Shown: in pieces, positions 1 through 23,250 of the stretch | Layout: every line of letters starts with the position of its first letter | Position numbering within the stretch: position 1 is the stretch's first letter | DNA from: Pteria penguin | Lineage: Eukaryota > Mollusca > Bivalvia > Pterioida > Pteriidae | Reading direction: 5' to 3' | NCBI GenBank assembly: GCA_035048485.1 | Contig: CM068589.1 | Coordinates: 5,194,229 to 5,258,228 of the forward strand | Length of the DNA stretch: 64,000 bases | Position numbers and translations under genes: made by a program | Notes under the pieces: model-generated | The model's input: the letters and a program-made list of their open reading frames with translations, nothing else | Told to the model about the DNA's origin: nothing | Databases searched by the model: none

Positions 1-118
1 TGCATACATACATACATACATACATACATACATACATACACACACATACACATACAAATACACACACACACATATACATACATATACACACATATACATA
101 CATACACACATATATACG
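1..118. repeat. CATA/CA-type microsatellite
   Basis: Simple repeat of TACA units grading into CA/CACATATACATA. It is low complexity with no coding content. Confidence 0.9.
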
Positions 119-121
119 TCA

Positions 122-872
122 TCATCGTTTTGATATAATAAAGTTAAAGAGAGCATTCTTAAATATTGACAGACTACTGGCTGTCCTAATGTGGAGGGGG
201 AGATTATTCCAAATTTGCACTCCTGTGTATTGAAATGTTCTTTGAAATAATTCATTAGTATGGTGCGGGATACTCAAATCACGATTACTAATAGATCGAA
301 GATTATAAACGCATGTTGATTGGAAAATAAACATATCAGAAATATAATTAGGACAGAGAACATAAAGAGATTTATACAGGAGTATGCCTTTATTATAATC
401 AATCCTCCCTTAAACAGTTAGCCATCCTAATTTTACAAATAAGGGTTAAGATGGAGAATCATGTGGTTCATCTAAAATAACTCAAGTGGCACATTTTTGA
501 AGTTTGTGTATTCTGTCTACGTGAGGTTTGGCGGTGTTTCTGTAAATTGTAAGACAATAGTCTATGGAGGGTGATATGTAGGCATTATAATATAGTTTTC
601 GATAGGAAAGTGGAAGATGTCTTTTTATTTTCCTAAGAAGGGCAATTTTGCTAGACACTGAACGACAGACATCATCAATGTGTTTGTAAAACTGTAAAGA
701 AGAGTCTATAAGCCTAGAAGTTTATTGTTTTTGACGTTATCTAGCGTATGGTTACTGATCGTTAATGAGAGATCTTTTCGTGGTAATTTTGCTAATTTTT
801 GAGTTATACCTAACAACATACATTTGGTTTTAGTTTCATTTATTACCATATCATTACCGTTACACCAGTTTG
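122..872 (-). pseudogene. Broken non-LTR retrotransposon (LINE) reverse transcriptase, C-terminal part
   Basis: Read on the minus strand from about 872 to 122, the sequence gives the thumb and tail of a jockey/CR1-like non-LTR reverse transcriptase. In order it contains WCNGNDMVINETKTKCM (about 865-815), KHIDDVCRSVSSKIALLRKI, YYNAYISPSIDYCLTIY, a HVDRIHKLQKCA segment, and the typical end YTGVQIWNNLPLHIR with FKNALFNFI before a stop near 122. The frame is broken by in-frame stops (for example in the LLGL*IDSSL segment, after QKCAT and in the WLTV* segment), so it is not active. It lies antisense inside a BACE intron and its 5' break runs into the 49-bp tandem array. The exact clade cannot be fixed here. 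Confidence 0.8.
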
Positions 873-875
873 GAC

Positions 876-1250
876 AGGATTCTATCTATAAATCTGTTGT
901 GTTACATATATCCTTCATTCTTGTATGTGGCAGGATTCTATCTATAAATCTGTTATGTTACATGTATCCTTGTGTGTGACAGGATTCTATCTATAAATCT
1001 GTTATGTTACATGTATCCTTGTATGTGACAGGATTCTATCTATAAATCTGTTATGTTACATGTATCCTTGCATGTGACAATATTCTATCTATAAATTTGT
1101 TATGTTACATGTATCCTTGTGTGTGACAGGATTCTATCTGTAAATCTGTTATGTTACATGTATCCTTGTATGTGACAGGATTCTATCTATAAATCTGTTA
1201 TGTTACATGATTGTATCCTTACGTGTGACAAGATTTTATCTATAAATCTG
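876..1250. repeat. 49-bp minisatellite ending at a BACE splice acceptor
   Basis: About eight copies, with the GGATTC landmark near 878, 933, 982, 1031, 1129 and 1178 (the copies near 1080 and 1231 carry variant landmarks). Spacing is mostly 49 bp. The first copy overlaps the broken edge of the LINE fragment, and on the minus strand the unit reads as the residues just before WCNGND in that element. The last partial copy runs into TTTTAG, the acceptor of the exon at 1262. Confidence 0.9.
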
Positions 1251-1261
1251 TTATGTTTTAG

Positions 1262-12004
<10,743 letters not shown>

Positions 12005-12230
12005 CATAGATTGAATTGTTTTCTGTTTTTGTTTTGCTAATGAACATGACGTTTATTTTGTGCTGATTTTGAAGTTGTTATGACAAGGTGTAGAGCATTG
12101 GCATCTTTTGTTTGGTTATACCATATTTGTCACCTATGAAGCATAGTTACATTTACAGATACTTTTTGTCAGAATTATTCAGAAGATCTTAACACATTCT
12201 GAGACAACTTACTCTCTTATGCCAAGGTCA

Positions 12231-12405
12231 TACTCCATTGGTGGATTTGGAGAAACCCCTGTAACCCCCCTTTGGTCAGAAAATTTTACCATAAAAGGTC
12301 ATTTTCGACAATTTTAGAGCTGCAACCCCCTTTCCAAACTGAATAGTGCAAAACCTTAGTCATGGGAGACTGCAACCCCCTTTCAAAAATTTCGCGATCC
12401 GCCTA
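12231..12405. mobile_element. Degenerate MITE of the GGCGGATC-terminal family
   Basis: It starts TGGTGGATTTGGAG and ends GCGATCCGCCTATG, an imperfect inverted pair. The interior has two CCCCCTTT runs, typical of the better preserved element at 18965-19108. Confidence 0.5.
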
Positions 12406-12619
12406 TGTACTCCTGATTCCCCACTAGTTATGTCGCAGCGCATAAACATAACTGTCATTCAGTTTTACCTAAGAGTGAGCCCTCCTCTCAAGGATAAATT
12501 AGGACTTTCAGGACTTATCAGGCCCCCTAGTGATCAGCATACCTTTGACATTCAGGACTTATCAGGTCCCCCAGTGGTCTGTATACCTTTGACATTCAGA
12601 TGGGATTTCCTTATCCCTC

Positions 12620-12890
12620 TACAGAGTTGTAATTCTTGTGTCTGTCTGTCACACTCCCACTCAGCTGGGATTCCCCTGTCCCTGTATGGAGTGAAGATTA
12701 TAGTGTCTGTCTGTCATACTCCCACTCAGTTGGGATTTCCCTGTCTTTGTATAGAGTGGAGATTATAGTGTCTGTGTGTCACACTCCCACTCAGTTGGGA
12801 TTTCCCTGTCCCTGTATAGAGTGGAGATTATAGTGTCTGTCTGTCATACTCCCACTCAGTCGGGATTTCCCTATCCTTGTATACTGTCTG
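12620..12890. repeat. 65-bp minisatellite
   Basis: About four copies with the CCCAC landmark at 12656, 12721, 12786 and 12851 (period 65). The unit core is GTCTGTCTGTCACACTCCCA, CTCAGTTGGGATTTCCCTGT and TATAGAGTGGAGATTATA. Confidence 0.93.
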
Positions 12891-14720
12891 TTACTTTGAC
12901 TCAGATAGGATTTTCCTGTCCCTGCACAGAATGGTGATTGTACTGGTCTGTCTGTTACATGTTAATTTCAATTACCTTTACAGGTGAATCATGTCTTCTT
13001 GGATAACTACCTACTTATTCTGTTTGTCATTTTGGTTCAAGATCTGTGTATTTTGAACACATAGTATTTGCAGAATATGTGGTGAGTGATACTGAATTTT
13101 CGTCTTGTTCAATATTTGACAATCATTAGCAATTTACCATTAAGGATCTGCTTGACCTATTTTTCCTTACTGCATGTTCCAACACAATAAAATCAAATGA
13201 AATATCAGTATACCATTGGATGGTGCTGAATATTTTGTAAGTAATTTTCTGTAAAAAAATCTAATTATTATGTATAAAATTTTTTTAACAATCATTATCT
13301 GTACCGTCACTTGTTTTTATAAATCCAATCATGAAGTGAAATCGAATTATGTTGGTGTATGAAATACATGTTAAAATTGTTGTACATTTATAGTCTTGTT
13401 GATATATATGTATGTACACTACTTAATCCCTTCAGTAGTCTATGATATTGTATGCCCCTTAGAATCAGAGATTCGGGGGACATAATCCTGCAGTTGCATT
13501 GCTCTCTGAACAAACAATTGAGGCATTGTAGATCAGCAAAGCTGAACATTGACCAGAGGTATTCTGATTAGATTATCTGTTGTTCTTGTATTTGTTTCTT
13601 TTACATGCTGTTTATGATTAGCATTGTGGTTTTTTTTCAATGATTTTCTTAATGTTGCCATATTGGATAAAACTTTGTACAAATTAGGACTAGGTGATAA
13701 TACATTAAAGTTACCTAGAGCTGGACACCTTTAGATATAATCAAAAGTGGGAATATCTTGCTTTCAAGTCTTTAGAATTAGCTTTTAGGATAATGATTAG
13801 TCATTATTGCATACCAACACTCTGATTAATTACATAGGATGTACTGATTGTCGTATACAAAATTAGTGGATGGACTTTTTGAGGCCCATTGTTTATCTCA
13901 TTAACTGTATCTTAATTCATGTTTATTGTGGTCTCATTAGAAGACTAAGAGACATTAGGTATAGATCTGCATAGAATTTGTATGCTGACTCTAGTCATGT
14001 ATGTATAGTTTATTCTAAACATTTTCAAACCCATACATACAATAGACAACATGTACAGCATGTACATGTATCATACAAATCATTATACTGTATATGATAT
14101 ATATGTGAATTCCTGGGTCATGTCTTCTTGTCCTACTTTGTTACCATTCCAAGTTTAATACATGGGGTAAGCTTGACTAAATGTCTTGACGTTAAAATAG
14201 ACATAGATCTTGACAGATACTGTCGCCATGTGAATGCAATGATTTTGGTGGGATGTAAAACAAGAAACAAACATACTACACATGCATTGTATGGATTGAG
14301 TCACACAAAAACATTTACCTTTATATCCACATCGAATTATTCGTCTTTTGATTGGCTTTTACTGTACAATCTATTATTTAACATTGTTGGAATCATTAAT
14401 TGCTTATAAATACTGCAGGAAAGTCAGTATTTTTTTACATTATGCTTGCAGGCTAAGCAAAGTAGTAACCGTTGTCAGTATGATTTTAAGTTTTTTATTT
14501 GGTGCATTCTTTAGATGTATATTTGATATAAGATATGAATATAAGTCATGTATTAAATGTAGTGAATACCATTCACCCATCATCATATATAGTGCATGTA
14601 ATTCCTTGTTATAAGATGTAGTTAAAACTGTAGCTCTTCATTAAAATCATCGTGCTTTATAAAGTAAAGATCATTGTGCATTGTAAAATAAAATGAAAAG
14701 GCATTAAAAAAAAGGGGGGG

Positions 14721-17700
14721 GGGAAAGATGGAGAAAGAAATTGTATTCTTTCAAAAAGTTTATATTTATCAAATAATGTTAGCACACATTGAAGGTATAA
14801 ACAATATTTTCAATCATATAGGTGTCTGTTAGATACCTTAAATATACCACAATCATTTATCAAAAAAAGCCTCCCAGCTTGATTGAAGTAAAGGGAGTGG
14901 TATGTTTATTTTTCTTGCATATTTATCATTTTGTGTAACCACTATTGGCATTGACACTTGCAATACATACTTAGCACATAGAGCAAATCAATTAAATACT
15001 TGCTTATTTAGTGCATGGATTTCTAAAAGAGAAAAAAATATTTAACAAACAAAATCAATATATTTATAATTTTATCAACTGTTTAGTGTTATTTTGATTT
15101 ATGTGGTAGAAATACTTGTATGGGATATTTGGAGTATAATGAAGCATTTTGTACTAGTTGTGGTTTATAAACAATGTTGTAAATGAAGAGAAGGTGATAT
15201 TGTCATTACATGGAGGTTGTTCCAAAAGTTTTTAAATACTTTCTAGTTATATGTGGAAGCAAATACATGTAGTGTAAACTACTGGCTTAGTGAAAAGGAT
15301 TCTAAGTTTCTATTAAGTAGTCCTCCAAAGGGAAGTACATCAAAAGTAAAAGATTCTATTAAGTAGTCCTCCAAAGGGAAGTACATCAAAAGTAAAAGAT
15401 TCTAAGTAGTCCTCCAAAGGGAAGTACATCAAAAGTAAAAGATTCTAAGTAGTCCTCCAAAGGGAAGTACATCAAAAGTAAAAGATTCTAAGTAGCCCTC
15501 CAAAGTAAAAGATCACAAACACTCTATACTGCAAATTTTCGACCTCACGGCCTTTATATAGCAATACAATACAGAGATGACAAATATAAAGCTATGTAAA
15601 ATTCATGTTTGTGTTTAAAAAATACAAAAGCTTCTGTATCTAATGTATTTTTTTAAACATAGTTATAATTATAACATTTGTAAAGTGCAGAAATACTGCA
15701 TGGTGAACTTCATTTTTGTTTATGAATATTCATAAAATACCATATTACGGAACGTTTAAACAGGAGTTTTTACAAAATTTAGTCTTTTTAAAAAAAATAT
15801 GAACAAAATATAGTAGTTCCCATAAGGTTTAATACAAATTTTAATTATTCCTATTGGAACGAATAATATTTTCAAAAAATCTTTTCGGTAAAAGGTCTTA
15901 TTTTGTAAGGTGCTTCAAAATGATATATTAATTTTAAAGTTGAAAGTTGTCACTATTAAGATCTAATAAGTGCATGTTATAGACTGAATACCTTAAGAAG
16001 GTGAAATATATTTTATAAATATATGAACATTACAGAAATGAAAAAAAAATGAAAAAAAAAACCCTTGTAAACTGACGCTTTCATTAACAATGTGAGACAT
16101 TTCATTGACTTAAAGCACTTTTGTGACATTTGTAACTCTTCAGTATTTACTGGATCTCTTTAATATGTTAATGATTTTTCCATTTTCTGTATCTGTATAA
16201 AGTATTTGCAAAAGACTATGGGATATACTGGAAACTATATGAACCATGTCGCTACTAGTAGGGCAGTGATTTGTTTCACATTCATCCTTGCACTGCTTAT
16301 TTGGCTTCCCAACTTGAAATTTGGAGGATTTTTTCACAACAAATTTAAGATCTTTTGATATTTTTAATATGTTCCCCTTACATTAAACTTAAAGACAGAC
16401 CTGCCTAGTTTTTGCAGAAATAATAATAACAATAAAGAAATAATAATAACTATAAAGAAATGATAATAATAATAAAGAAAAAATGTTAGAAGTGATTTTG
16501 AAAGACACTATACTTGCTTTAATATCTGTTACAAATACTACGTATGCTTCACATAGATTTGATGGCACTACAAACGATGATTTTAGCCAAGTTTAGAAAA
16601 TTTCTCCATATTTTTTAATCTATGGAGTATTTTTTATTCTTTTGTTTTGGGATTTGTTGTTTTTTTGTAGGTTGAGGGAAGTAGAATTGGCTATTGAGGA
16701 GAAATTGCAGCTGTTATTTATTATTTGTGTTTTGGCAAGAAAAAATCAGGGTATAGGTCTCTGTAGAAATGATCGTCAAACTGTCAATGTTGTAATGTTA
16801 ATATATACCAGGTGTATAATGAACATTGTTATTTTATGTCTTGAGATTAAAATATGGATTTACATTAAATGAATTTTATATTTGTGTTTGTATAATGAAC
16901 CGAAGGGGATTATAAGTTTCTACTCCGTCTTTCCATCTGTCTGTCTGTCACGCTGATTTTCTTGGCCATCCTTACAGATATAAAGCTGAAACTTTATAGC
17001 AAGCTTCCCTATGACGAGATCAAGTTCGACTTTGGTCCTGGTTGATGTACTTTCTCTAGAATGATTGCCCTTTGTTCAAAATCTGTTTTCTACACCTTTC
17101 TTGAGTATGCCTACAAATATCAAGCTGAAACATGGTAGCAACATGAGGAGTTACAGATCAAGCTCGGAACCTTATGGATTTGTTGGGACCGGAATTGCAT
17201 TAATAATACTCTCTCTCAGAATGCATGTTTACTCTTTTTTTCTGATGAGAAATCAAAGGGGAATAGACAGTCATGTTAAAGCGTATTTTCTCAGATAAAC
17301 ATAGCTCAATAGTTGCTACATAATTCTGTTTCTTTAGAAAGAGTTTTTTTTTCTGAAATGAACATAGCTTTATAACTGCTATATACTTCTGCTTCATTAG
17401 AAGGAGGTTTTTTTTTCCTGAAATGAACATAGCTTTATAGCTGCTATATACTTCTGCTACATTACTAGGGGTGTTCGTTTTCCACATGCACATCCTTTAT
17501 GTTCTATGAAGATCTATGAATGGGCACAGGTATATTTGACCTTCTGACATAGAAATTGGAATCCTTGAAACTAGAGCTTTTGATTAATACCATATCAGCA
17601 TTTATCCATTTATTTTCATATTTCTAACTTTTTTTATTTTGTGACCTTAACCTTAGGCCTGCTAATTTTCAAAAAGTGTAAGAATTCATACAAGGTTATC

Positions 17701-17883
17701 GTATAACCAAATCATCCATCCAAGGTCATCGTAGAACCAAATAATTTATCCTATGCCAATGAAGAAGTACATTATTGATCCAAGGTCATAACTTTCGTGA
17801 TTGGAAATCGCATCGTCGAAAATCGAATCGGTCATCCATTGTCATGGTAGAAACAAATCATTTACTCAAGGTCATCACAGAAC
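14721..17883. other. Intergenic, AT-rich, with small repeats
   Basis: At 15300-15515 there are five copies of a 46-52 bp unit (AGTAGTCCTCCAAAGGGAAG, TACATCAAAAGTAAAAGATT). AATAATAACAATAAAG repeats sit at 16420-16480. At 16895-17200 there is a decayed dispersed repeat opening AAGGGGATTATAAGTTTCT with CTGTCTGTCTGTCACG. At 17296-17470 there are about three copies of a unit of about 70 bp (GAACATAGCTTTATA, CTGCTATATACTTCTGC). No convincing gene is seen. Confidence 0.6.
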
Positions 17884-18060
17884 TAATAAATATAGAACAT
17901 GTATACCTTTCAATTTTGTGCACCAGATGCGCATTTCGACAACTTATGTCTCTTCAATGATGCTCGTGGCCGAATGATTGAAATTCACATAAGATATAAA
18001 TATTTGAAGAGCAGTGTTGAAACCAAAATCGAAGAATCTAATCTTTAGTCCAAGGTCATA
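17884..18060 (+). repeat. Dispersed repeat B copy
   Basis: Shares AATATAGAACATGTATACCTT, TTGTGCACCAGATGCGCATT, TCTTCAATGATGCTCGTGGC and AAATATTTGAAGAGCAGTGT with copies at 28384-28562 (inverted), 36766-36975 (inverted), 47566-47760, 50578-50810 and the Tc1-interrupted copy at 50905-52607. It is non-coding; class unknown (SINE, MITE or element tail). Confidence 0.8.
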
Positions 18061-18684
18061 CCTATTTAGGTTGGATATCACATCTTGTTTTCATTATTCT
18101 TTTTTGCGGTCGTTTACGTTACGCATTTAATTAAAGCGTTATTGTGTCTGCCTGTCCATTATTTTCAACTTATTTCTCCAAAGACATGTTAGTTTCATGT
18201 ATATCACCAAAGCGTGAATCACGTCGAGCATTACATGAAACGTCAATATCTTTTAATGCCAAATATGTGCTGGGTACCATCGTAAAATGCAAGGAGGTAT
18301 TTTTGCATATGAATTAAGGTACAAAACATGAAATAAAAAAAAAAATCGGTAAATCTATAAGAAAAGAAAATACAGGTGTGTATGGAATTATTGCTGAAAG
18401 ATTTGCTCTCTGTCATTGCGGCACTGAACGTGTTTGGTGCCTTTTAACCTTACAATTTTCACATTTAAAGGTAAAAGAAATCTCGTCATATCTTTTACCA
18501 GTGTTGATTTTAATGTCCAACTATGGGATGCCATTTTCATCTGTCGACCCAGTTAGGGATCTACCAACTCTTGTCGCCTTATCACTCGGCCTCTGATGTG
18601 TCTAAGGTGTTGTTTAAGAGGTATATATGGATCGGATATAGATGTGAAATTATCCAGTTCAAGTATACATAGCGTGTGACTGTT
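18061..18684. other. Intergenic, no feature recognised
   Basis: A 72-codon open frame at 18378-18596 shows no domain that I recognise, and neither strand gives a persuasive product. Confidence 0.4.
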
Positions 18685-18790
18685 CACGCAAGAGAGGCTT
18701 ACTCCTCCCGATTACCTGGTCTCCCATCTGGCTTACAGGAAGTCAATGAGAGTCCAGTGTGTTGGACATATCATACTGACATTGATATAA
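18685..18790 (-). repeat. Repeat C copy (retroelement tail module), inverted
   Basis: Contains GAGGCTTACTCCTCC followed by ACCTGGTCTCCCATCTGG. This is the reverse of the GAGGTGAGACC...GGAGTAAGCGTCTCC module found at 25555, 30100, 33240 and 47110. Confidence 0.65.
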
Positions 18791-18964
18791 TTTTTGGTAT
18801 TTGATATATAAGTATTTTCATCTTTATTTCCCACAAAGTTGCCTTAAGGAAAAGAGCTTTCCATTCTCAAATGACTAGAATGACATCTAAGAATACGAAG
18901 GTCTGTCGACACTTACAAGTGTGGAGCCGATATAACACCGTATAGGATATACATGTATACAATG

Positions 18965-19108
18965 CAGTAGCGGATTTAGAGCCCCCCCCCCCCCCCGCCC
19001 CTTTAGGTCACATATTTAATAGTAAAAATCCAGATTTTGCACCAAAAAAAGACTGAAAATTGGCTGATACCTATTTGCATCCTTTTGGAAATCCTGGATC
19101 CGCCACTG
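18965..19108. mobile_element. MITE with CAGTGGCGGATC-type ends and 5-bp target duplication
   Basis: A 144-bp element beginning CAGTAGCGGATTTA and ending GGATCCGCCACTG. It is flanked by CAATG at 18960-18964 and 19109-19113. The host is a TATACAATGTATACGG tandem array whose intact neighbouring units show the empty site. It has a C-rich interior and no coding capacity. Confidence 0.82.
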
Positions 19109-19300
19109 CAATGTATACGGTATATACTGTCATCGTACACAATATACATGCCGTCACCGTATAGGAGATATATATATGTATACAATGTATACGGTGTATG
19201 CCATCACTGTATAAGATATATACATGCCGTCACTGTATAAGATATATACATGTATACAATGTGTACGGTATATGCCGTCACCGTAAGATACTACTCTTAC
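19109..19300. repeat. Tandem ATACATGTATACAATGTATA-type array
   Basis: Several copies of a unit of about 40-45 bp mixing GCCGTCACCGTATA and ATATACATGTATACAATG. The copy upstream (18938-18960) is split from the rest by the MITE at 18965-19108. Confidence 0.75.
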
Positions 19301-19794
19301 TGATCATGACATACACCGATTTAAACTATAGCTGTGTCACTTTTGTGACTCTGAATAACTGTAATTCGCATACACTTATGACATCACGACGGATGCGCCG
19401 CCATATCTCTTGATCCCACTTCCGTTTTAAGAAGGGGTCCGTGATTGCTTTTTTATATATTTTGTCATGTTGTTAGGAGTTGTGGAAATGGGATAAGATT
19501 TTACGTAAAAATAATTTTTACTCCACGTACAGCAATTAATTTCGTCGACTGCATGAACCACTGCAAGCTACATAACCAGCCCAGTGATGAATTATTTATG
19601 CAAAACATAGTTTCAGGAAATGCAACGAAGGAAATGATGCCACAATATCCGGGTTGTCTGCATCGTTACCCATCTTGGAGTGCCTGAACAGAACTTCGTA
19701 TATATTATTTCTTTATCGCAAACCTCACTAACGTATGTCATACAATAATTGATATTTCCTGTCTACGCTGCCATGATTTAAATTAATTAAACTA

Positions 19795-20345
19795 AAGATA
19801 GTCTGGAGACTTGGTGATGCAGTGAGATAAGGTAGCCGCGTGACTTGGTGATGCAGTGAGGTAAGGTAATCGTGTGACTTGGTGATGCAGTGCGCTAGAT
19901 AGTCAGGTGAATAGGTGATAAAGTACGCTAGATAGTCGAGTGACTTGTTGATGAAGTGCGCTAGATAGTCGGGTGACTTGGTTATGCAGTGAGGTAAAGT
20001 AGTCGAGTAACTGCTATGCAGTGCACTAGATAGTACAGGGACTTCGAGATGCAGTGAGGTCAATCGTAACAACTCGTCTATTTTTGTAAAAATTGGCGAT
20101 GGTGTTCCGATTTGCAGTGAGCAAAGATATTTTGGTAACTTGGTGAAGCTATGAGCTAAGATCGTCCGGTGACTTGGTGATGCAGCGAGCTAGATAATCC
20201 GGGGATTTCGAGATGCAGTAAGGTAAGATAGTAGGGTAATGCAGTGAGTTGGACAGTCTGGTGTCTAAGTTATGCGGTGAGGTAAAATTGTCTAGTGACG
20301 TCTTGACGCATTGATCTAAGATAGTTGGATGACTTCGTGACGCAA
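19795..20345. repeat. Degenerate tandem array of about 36 bp
   Basis: Around 14 imperfect copies of GTGACTTGGTGATGCAGTGA with GGTAAGATAGTCG spacers, with GATGCAGTGAGGTAAG and GCGCTAGATAGTC variants. Open frames on the minus strand here follow from the repeat. Confidence 0.85.
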
Positions 20346-21859
20346 GAAACACGGGACAAAGTACAGAAAACATGCGTATATGTACCGAAAACACGTTGTG
20401 TTTGGTGCTACATGCAAATATCTCAACAGAAATCATGGAAGGTAAAGATACACAGGTATTTTATCACTTTTACAGAGCTGTTATGGGACAATCAATTTAG
20501 ATATTGTGATTCTCATCGGACCTGAAGTAATCGAATGCTGGTGAATTCGGTACCACGTGATTACAGCACCTACGCCTATGTCGTGGTTCGGTAAATTCGG
20601 TACCTGTTTTATTTCTCTTCTAAAATGACAAAAACCCCCAAAAATCAACTCGTAAATTTTTGTAAATTACTTAGATTAATAAGCACATAAATATAAATGT
20701 TACAGTATTTTTTATAGTTAACTATGGACTACTTTTTAAATCCCTAGGTACCAAAATCACCAGATACTGCATTCATCTGTACCCTTTTAATTGTCGGAGA
20801 AAACTGTAATCGCGTTCAATTGTCCGACTTTTTTTGGTGGAATCTTTCAAACTAAGATTTTTATTGAACAATCCATCAGGTTTTAGGGATTTTGATGATC
20901 GCTCAGTAGACGAAAGATTATTTCATTATTCGTATGCATAACAACTCAAAATATCGACAAATTGCTCGCCCAATATCAACCGAAAACGATCATTGGCAAG
21001 TTTTCCTTAATTGAAAAGTTTTAACCAGTACAGGTATCTGTACTCTAAATCGTCACAGCTATAATCATATGCCGTCATACTTAATTTAAGTCAGAGGACA
21101 CTTTCAAATACATGTGATGATTTAATTTTTAGCCTCTTCTTGCAAGATCAACAGAGTGGCATGCAACATGAATACGTCAAATAACAACAATGCTTTTAAT
21201 ACATCTAAACAGGATTTGCGAAATTCACTCTAGATGCATTGTGTGTAGACCCTTTTCGTCAAAGGAAACTGCTAATTAGAGTAGATCCAGACTGTGAAAC
21301 ATTGAGAGCGGATGGATTTAAATGCACCACAAAACATAGGTCACGGTTACCTAATTCCTGCATGCTAAAGTTGCCTACCTCGAGACCCGAGTCACATATA
21401 AAATACAGACCGAAGTTGACTTGCAGCTCGACCAGATATTTCGCCATATAATCTCAAAATATATTTAGACAGTGTCAAGGTATACAAATTACTTTATTTT
21501 TAGTTCACTTTAGCAATCATCGGTATACATCACTTCACTTTCAAAAAAAAACTTTACTTTGAATAATAAATGAATACAACAAAAAATGAAAAAGAAAGCC
21601 GAGGTATTACTATAATATATAAATTGCACTGTCCTGCTGGGAATGGAAACTGCGGTGTCTACTACGGAAGTCAGGCACTTAAACTCGCTTAACAAATTCT
21701 ATTTCGATTCAATAGGAAAATGAACGCATTGGCTTGGAATGATTACCTTTGACCTTGACAATGCAGGACTGATATTATCATGAGGATATGTTAGTATCGT
21801 ATTGGAGGTACGAGAACAATCAGACACTGTTCAAAGTGAAAATGGGGGTTTCATGAGGC
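20346..21859. other. Intergenic, no gene recognised
   Basis: GAATTCGGTACC occurs twice near 20545-20605 within imperfectly repeated sequence. Short open frames at 21239-21451 (both strands) show no recognisable domain. Confidence 0.4.
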
Positions 21860-22270
21860 AAAGTGTGTATCATTGTCACACAGCACCAGATAAAGGGTAT
21901 ATTGTTATACAGAAAGTGTCGCAGTCGCACAGCACCAGATAAAGGGTATATCGTTATACAGAAAGTGTCGCAGTCGCACAGCACCAGATAAAGGGTATAT
22001 CGTTATACAGAAAGTGTCGCAGTCGCACAGCACCAGATAAAGGGTATATCGTTATACAGAAAGTGTCGCAGTCGCACAGCACCAGATAAAGGGTATATCG
22101 TTGTATATAAAGAGTCGCAGTCACACAACATCAGGTGAAGGGTATATCGCTGTATAGAACGTATTGCAGTCACATAACATCAAATAAAGGGATATCGTTG
22201 TATAGTGTCGCAGCCACAAAAATCAAGGGTATATCACTATACAGAAAGGTTCACAGCCACAAAATATCAG
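21860..22270. repeat. 49-bp satellite block, left part
   Basis: Five near-identical 49-bp units (GTCGCAGTCGCACAGCACCA, GATAAAGGGTATATCGTTAT, ACAGAAAGT) followed by decaying copies to about 22270. Related degenerate units (CACAAAACATCAGGTATAAT, ATATCACTGTGTAAAACG) resume at about 22850-23120, on the other side of a retroelement fragment. Confidence 0.9.
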
Positions 22271-22279
22271 GTATATAGT

Positions 22280-22770
22280 GTATTGCATCAAAATGCTGGA
22301 ATGTCTAGTAGACAATATTTTCGTGGTGTTTGGAGGAACAGTATTTGGGCAAATCTTTGGCATTCCTTGGTACAAACTGCGCCCCACTTCTTGCTGACAT
22401 TTTCTTATATTCACACGAAGCGGAGTTCATTCAGACCTTGCTGGAACTGGAACTGGATGCAGAAAGCATCTTGTTTCTCAGTTTAATTTTTTACTTACAG
22501 ATACATATATGATGTATTGTCAATTAATAATCCTAACTTTAATAATTACCTACACGAAATCTATCCCCACGAACTGGAGATCAAAGAGATAACCGAGACG
22601 ATAGATCTACTTCGCACTTGTAAATACCTTAATCTTTCGACGATAATGGTTATCTGAACGCCTCTTTGTACGACAAACGTGACGACTTCAACTTACACAA
22701 AACAAATTTCCCTATCATGAGTAGCAACATTCTGTACCCTCCGGCTTATGGCGTTTTTGTATATTTGACA
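22280..22770 (+). pseudogene. Broken Penelope-like-type reverse transcriptase fragment inside a satellite
   Basis: Encodes CLVDNIFVVFGG, GTNCAPLLADIFLYSHEAEF (one frame change away), then RYIYDVLSINNPN, YPHELEIKEITE, ASLYDKRDDFN and PPAYGVFV. The catalytic YIDD is changed to YIYD and several indels break the frame, so it is dead. It splits the 49-bp satellite into 21860-22270 and 22850-23120. Confidence 0.85.
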
Positions 22771-22849
22771 AATACCTATTATGACGTCACCTTCACCATT
22801 TATGCACATTTCTGTGTGCATTGCATGGGACCTCCCCGAATCTGACATG

Positions 22850-23120
22850 TGACAACACAACCTCAGGTATAAAGTCTGTATCACCGTGTAAGACGTCTCA
22901 CAGTCACAAGTCTTCGGATAATTGTATATCACTGTACAGAATCTCAGCCGCAAAACATCGCCTTTAATGGTTAAAGTGTGTGGAACGTTTCATAATCACA
23001 AGTCATCAGATAAAGGTATGTCGCTGTAGAAAATGTATTACAGCCACAAAACATCAGGTATAATGGTTATATCACTGTGTAAAACGTTTCAACACAAAAC
23101 ATAAGATAAAGGGTATACCA
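22850..23120. repeat. 49-bp satellite block, degenerate right part
   Basis: Imperfect copies of the CAGTCACAAGTC / CATCAGATAAAGGTAT / CGCTGTA pattern that continue the array at 21860-22270. A short repeat C remnant (GGCACTATC, GCGAACATTCATGGACC) follows at about 23193-23250. Confidence 0.7.
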
Positions 23121-23250
23121 CTGCATAGCAAGAGAACATATATTTTTACAACAATTAATGTAAAATACGAACACAAGAGATGCACTTGCAATGTGGCACT
23201 ATCAAAAGCTTACTGCGGCGAACATTCATGGACCTCTGAATACTAGAAAT

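Larger units (their letters stand above)
12005..14720 (+). other. BACE1: Probable BACE 3' untranslated region and downstream sequence
   Basis: AT-rich non-coding sequence after the BACE stop. Candidate polyadenylation hexamers AATAAA lie at 13186-13191 and 14687-14692; the second is followed by an A/G-rich run. A MITE-like stretch and a 65-bp array, listed separately, would fall inside the 3' UTR if the distal site is used. No ORF with recognisable homology is seen. Confidence 0.45.

Noticed and set aside
19445..19687. 80-codon frame with an internal acceptor-like CACGTACAG and Cys-containing peptide
   Set aside because: Suggestive codon usage, but no domain, no partner exon and no family recognised.
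21860..22200. CRISPR-like regular repeats
   Set aside because: Head-to-tail minisatellite with no unique spacers, in a eukaryotic genome. The same applies to all other arrays here.
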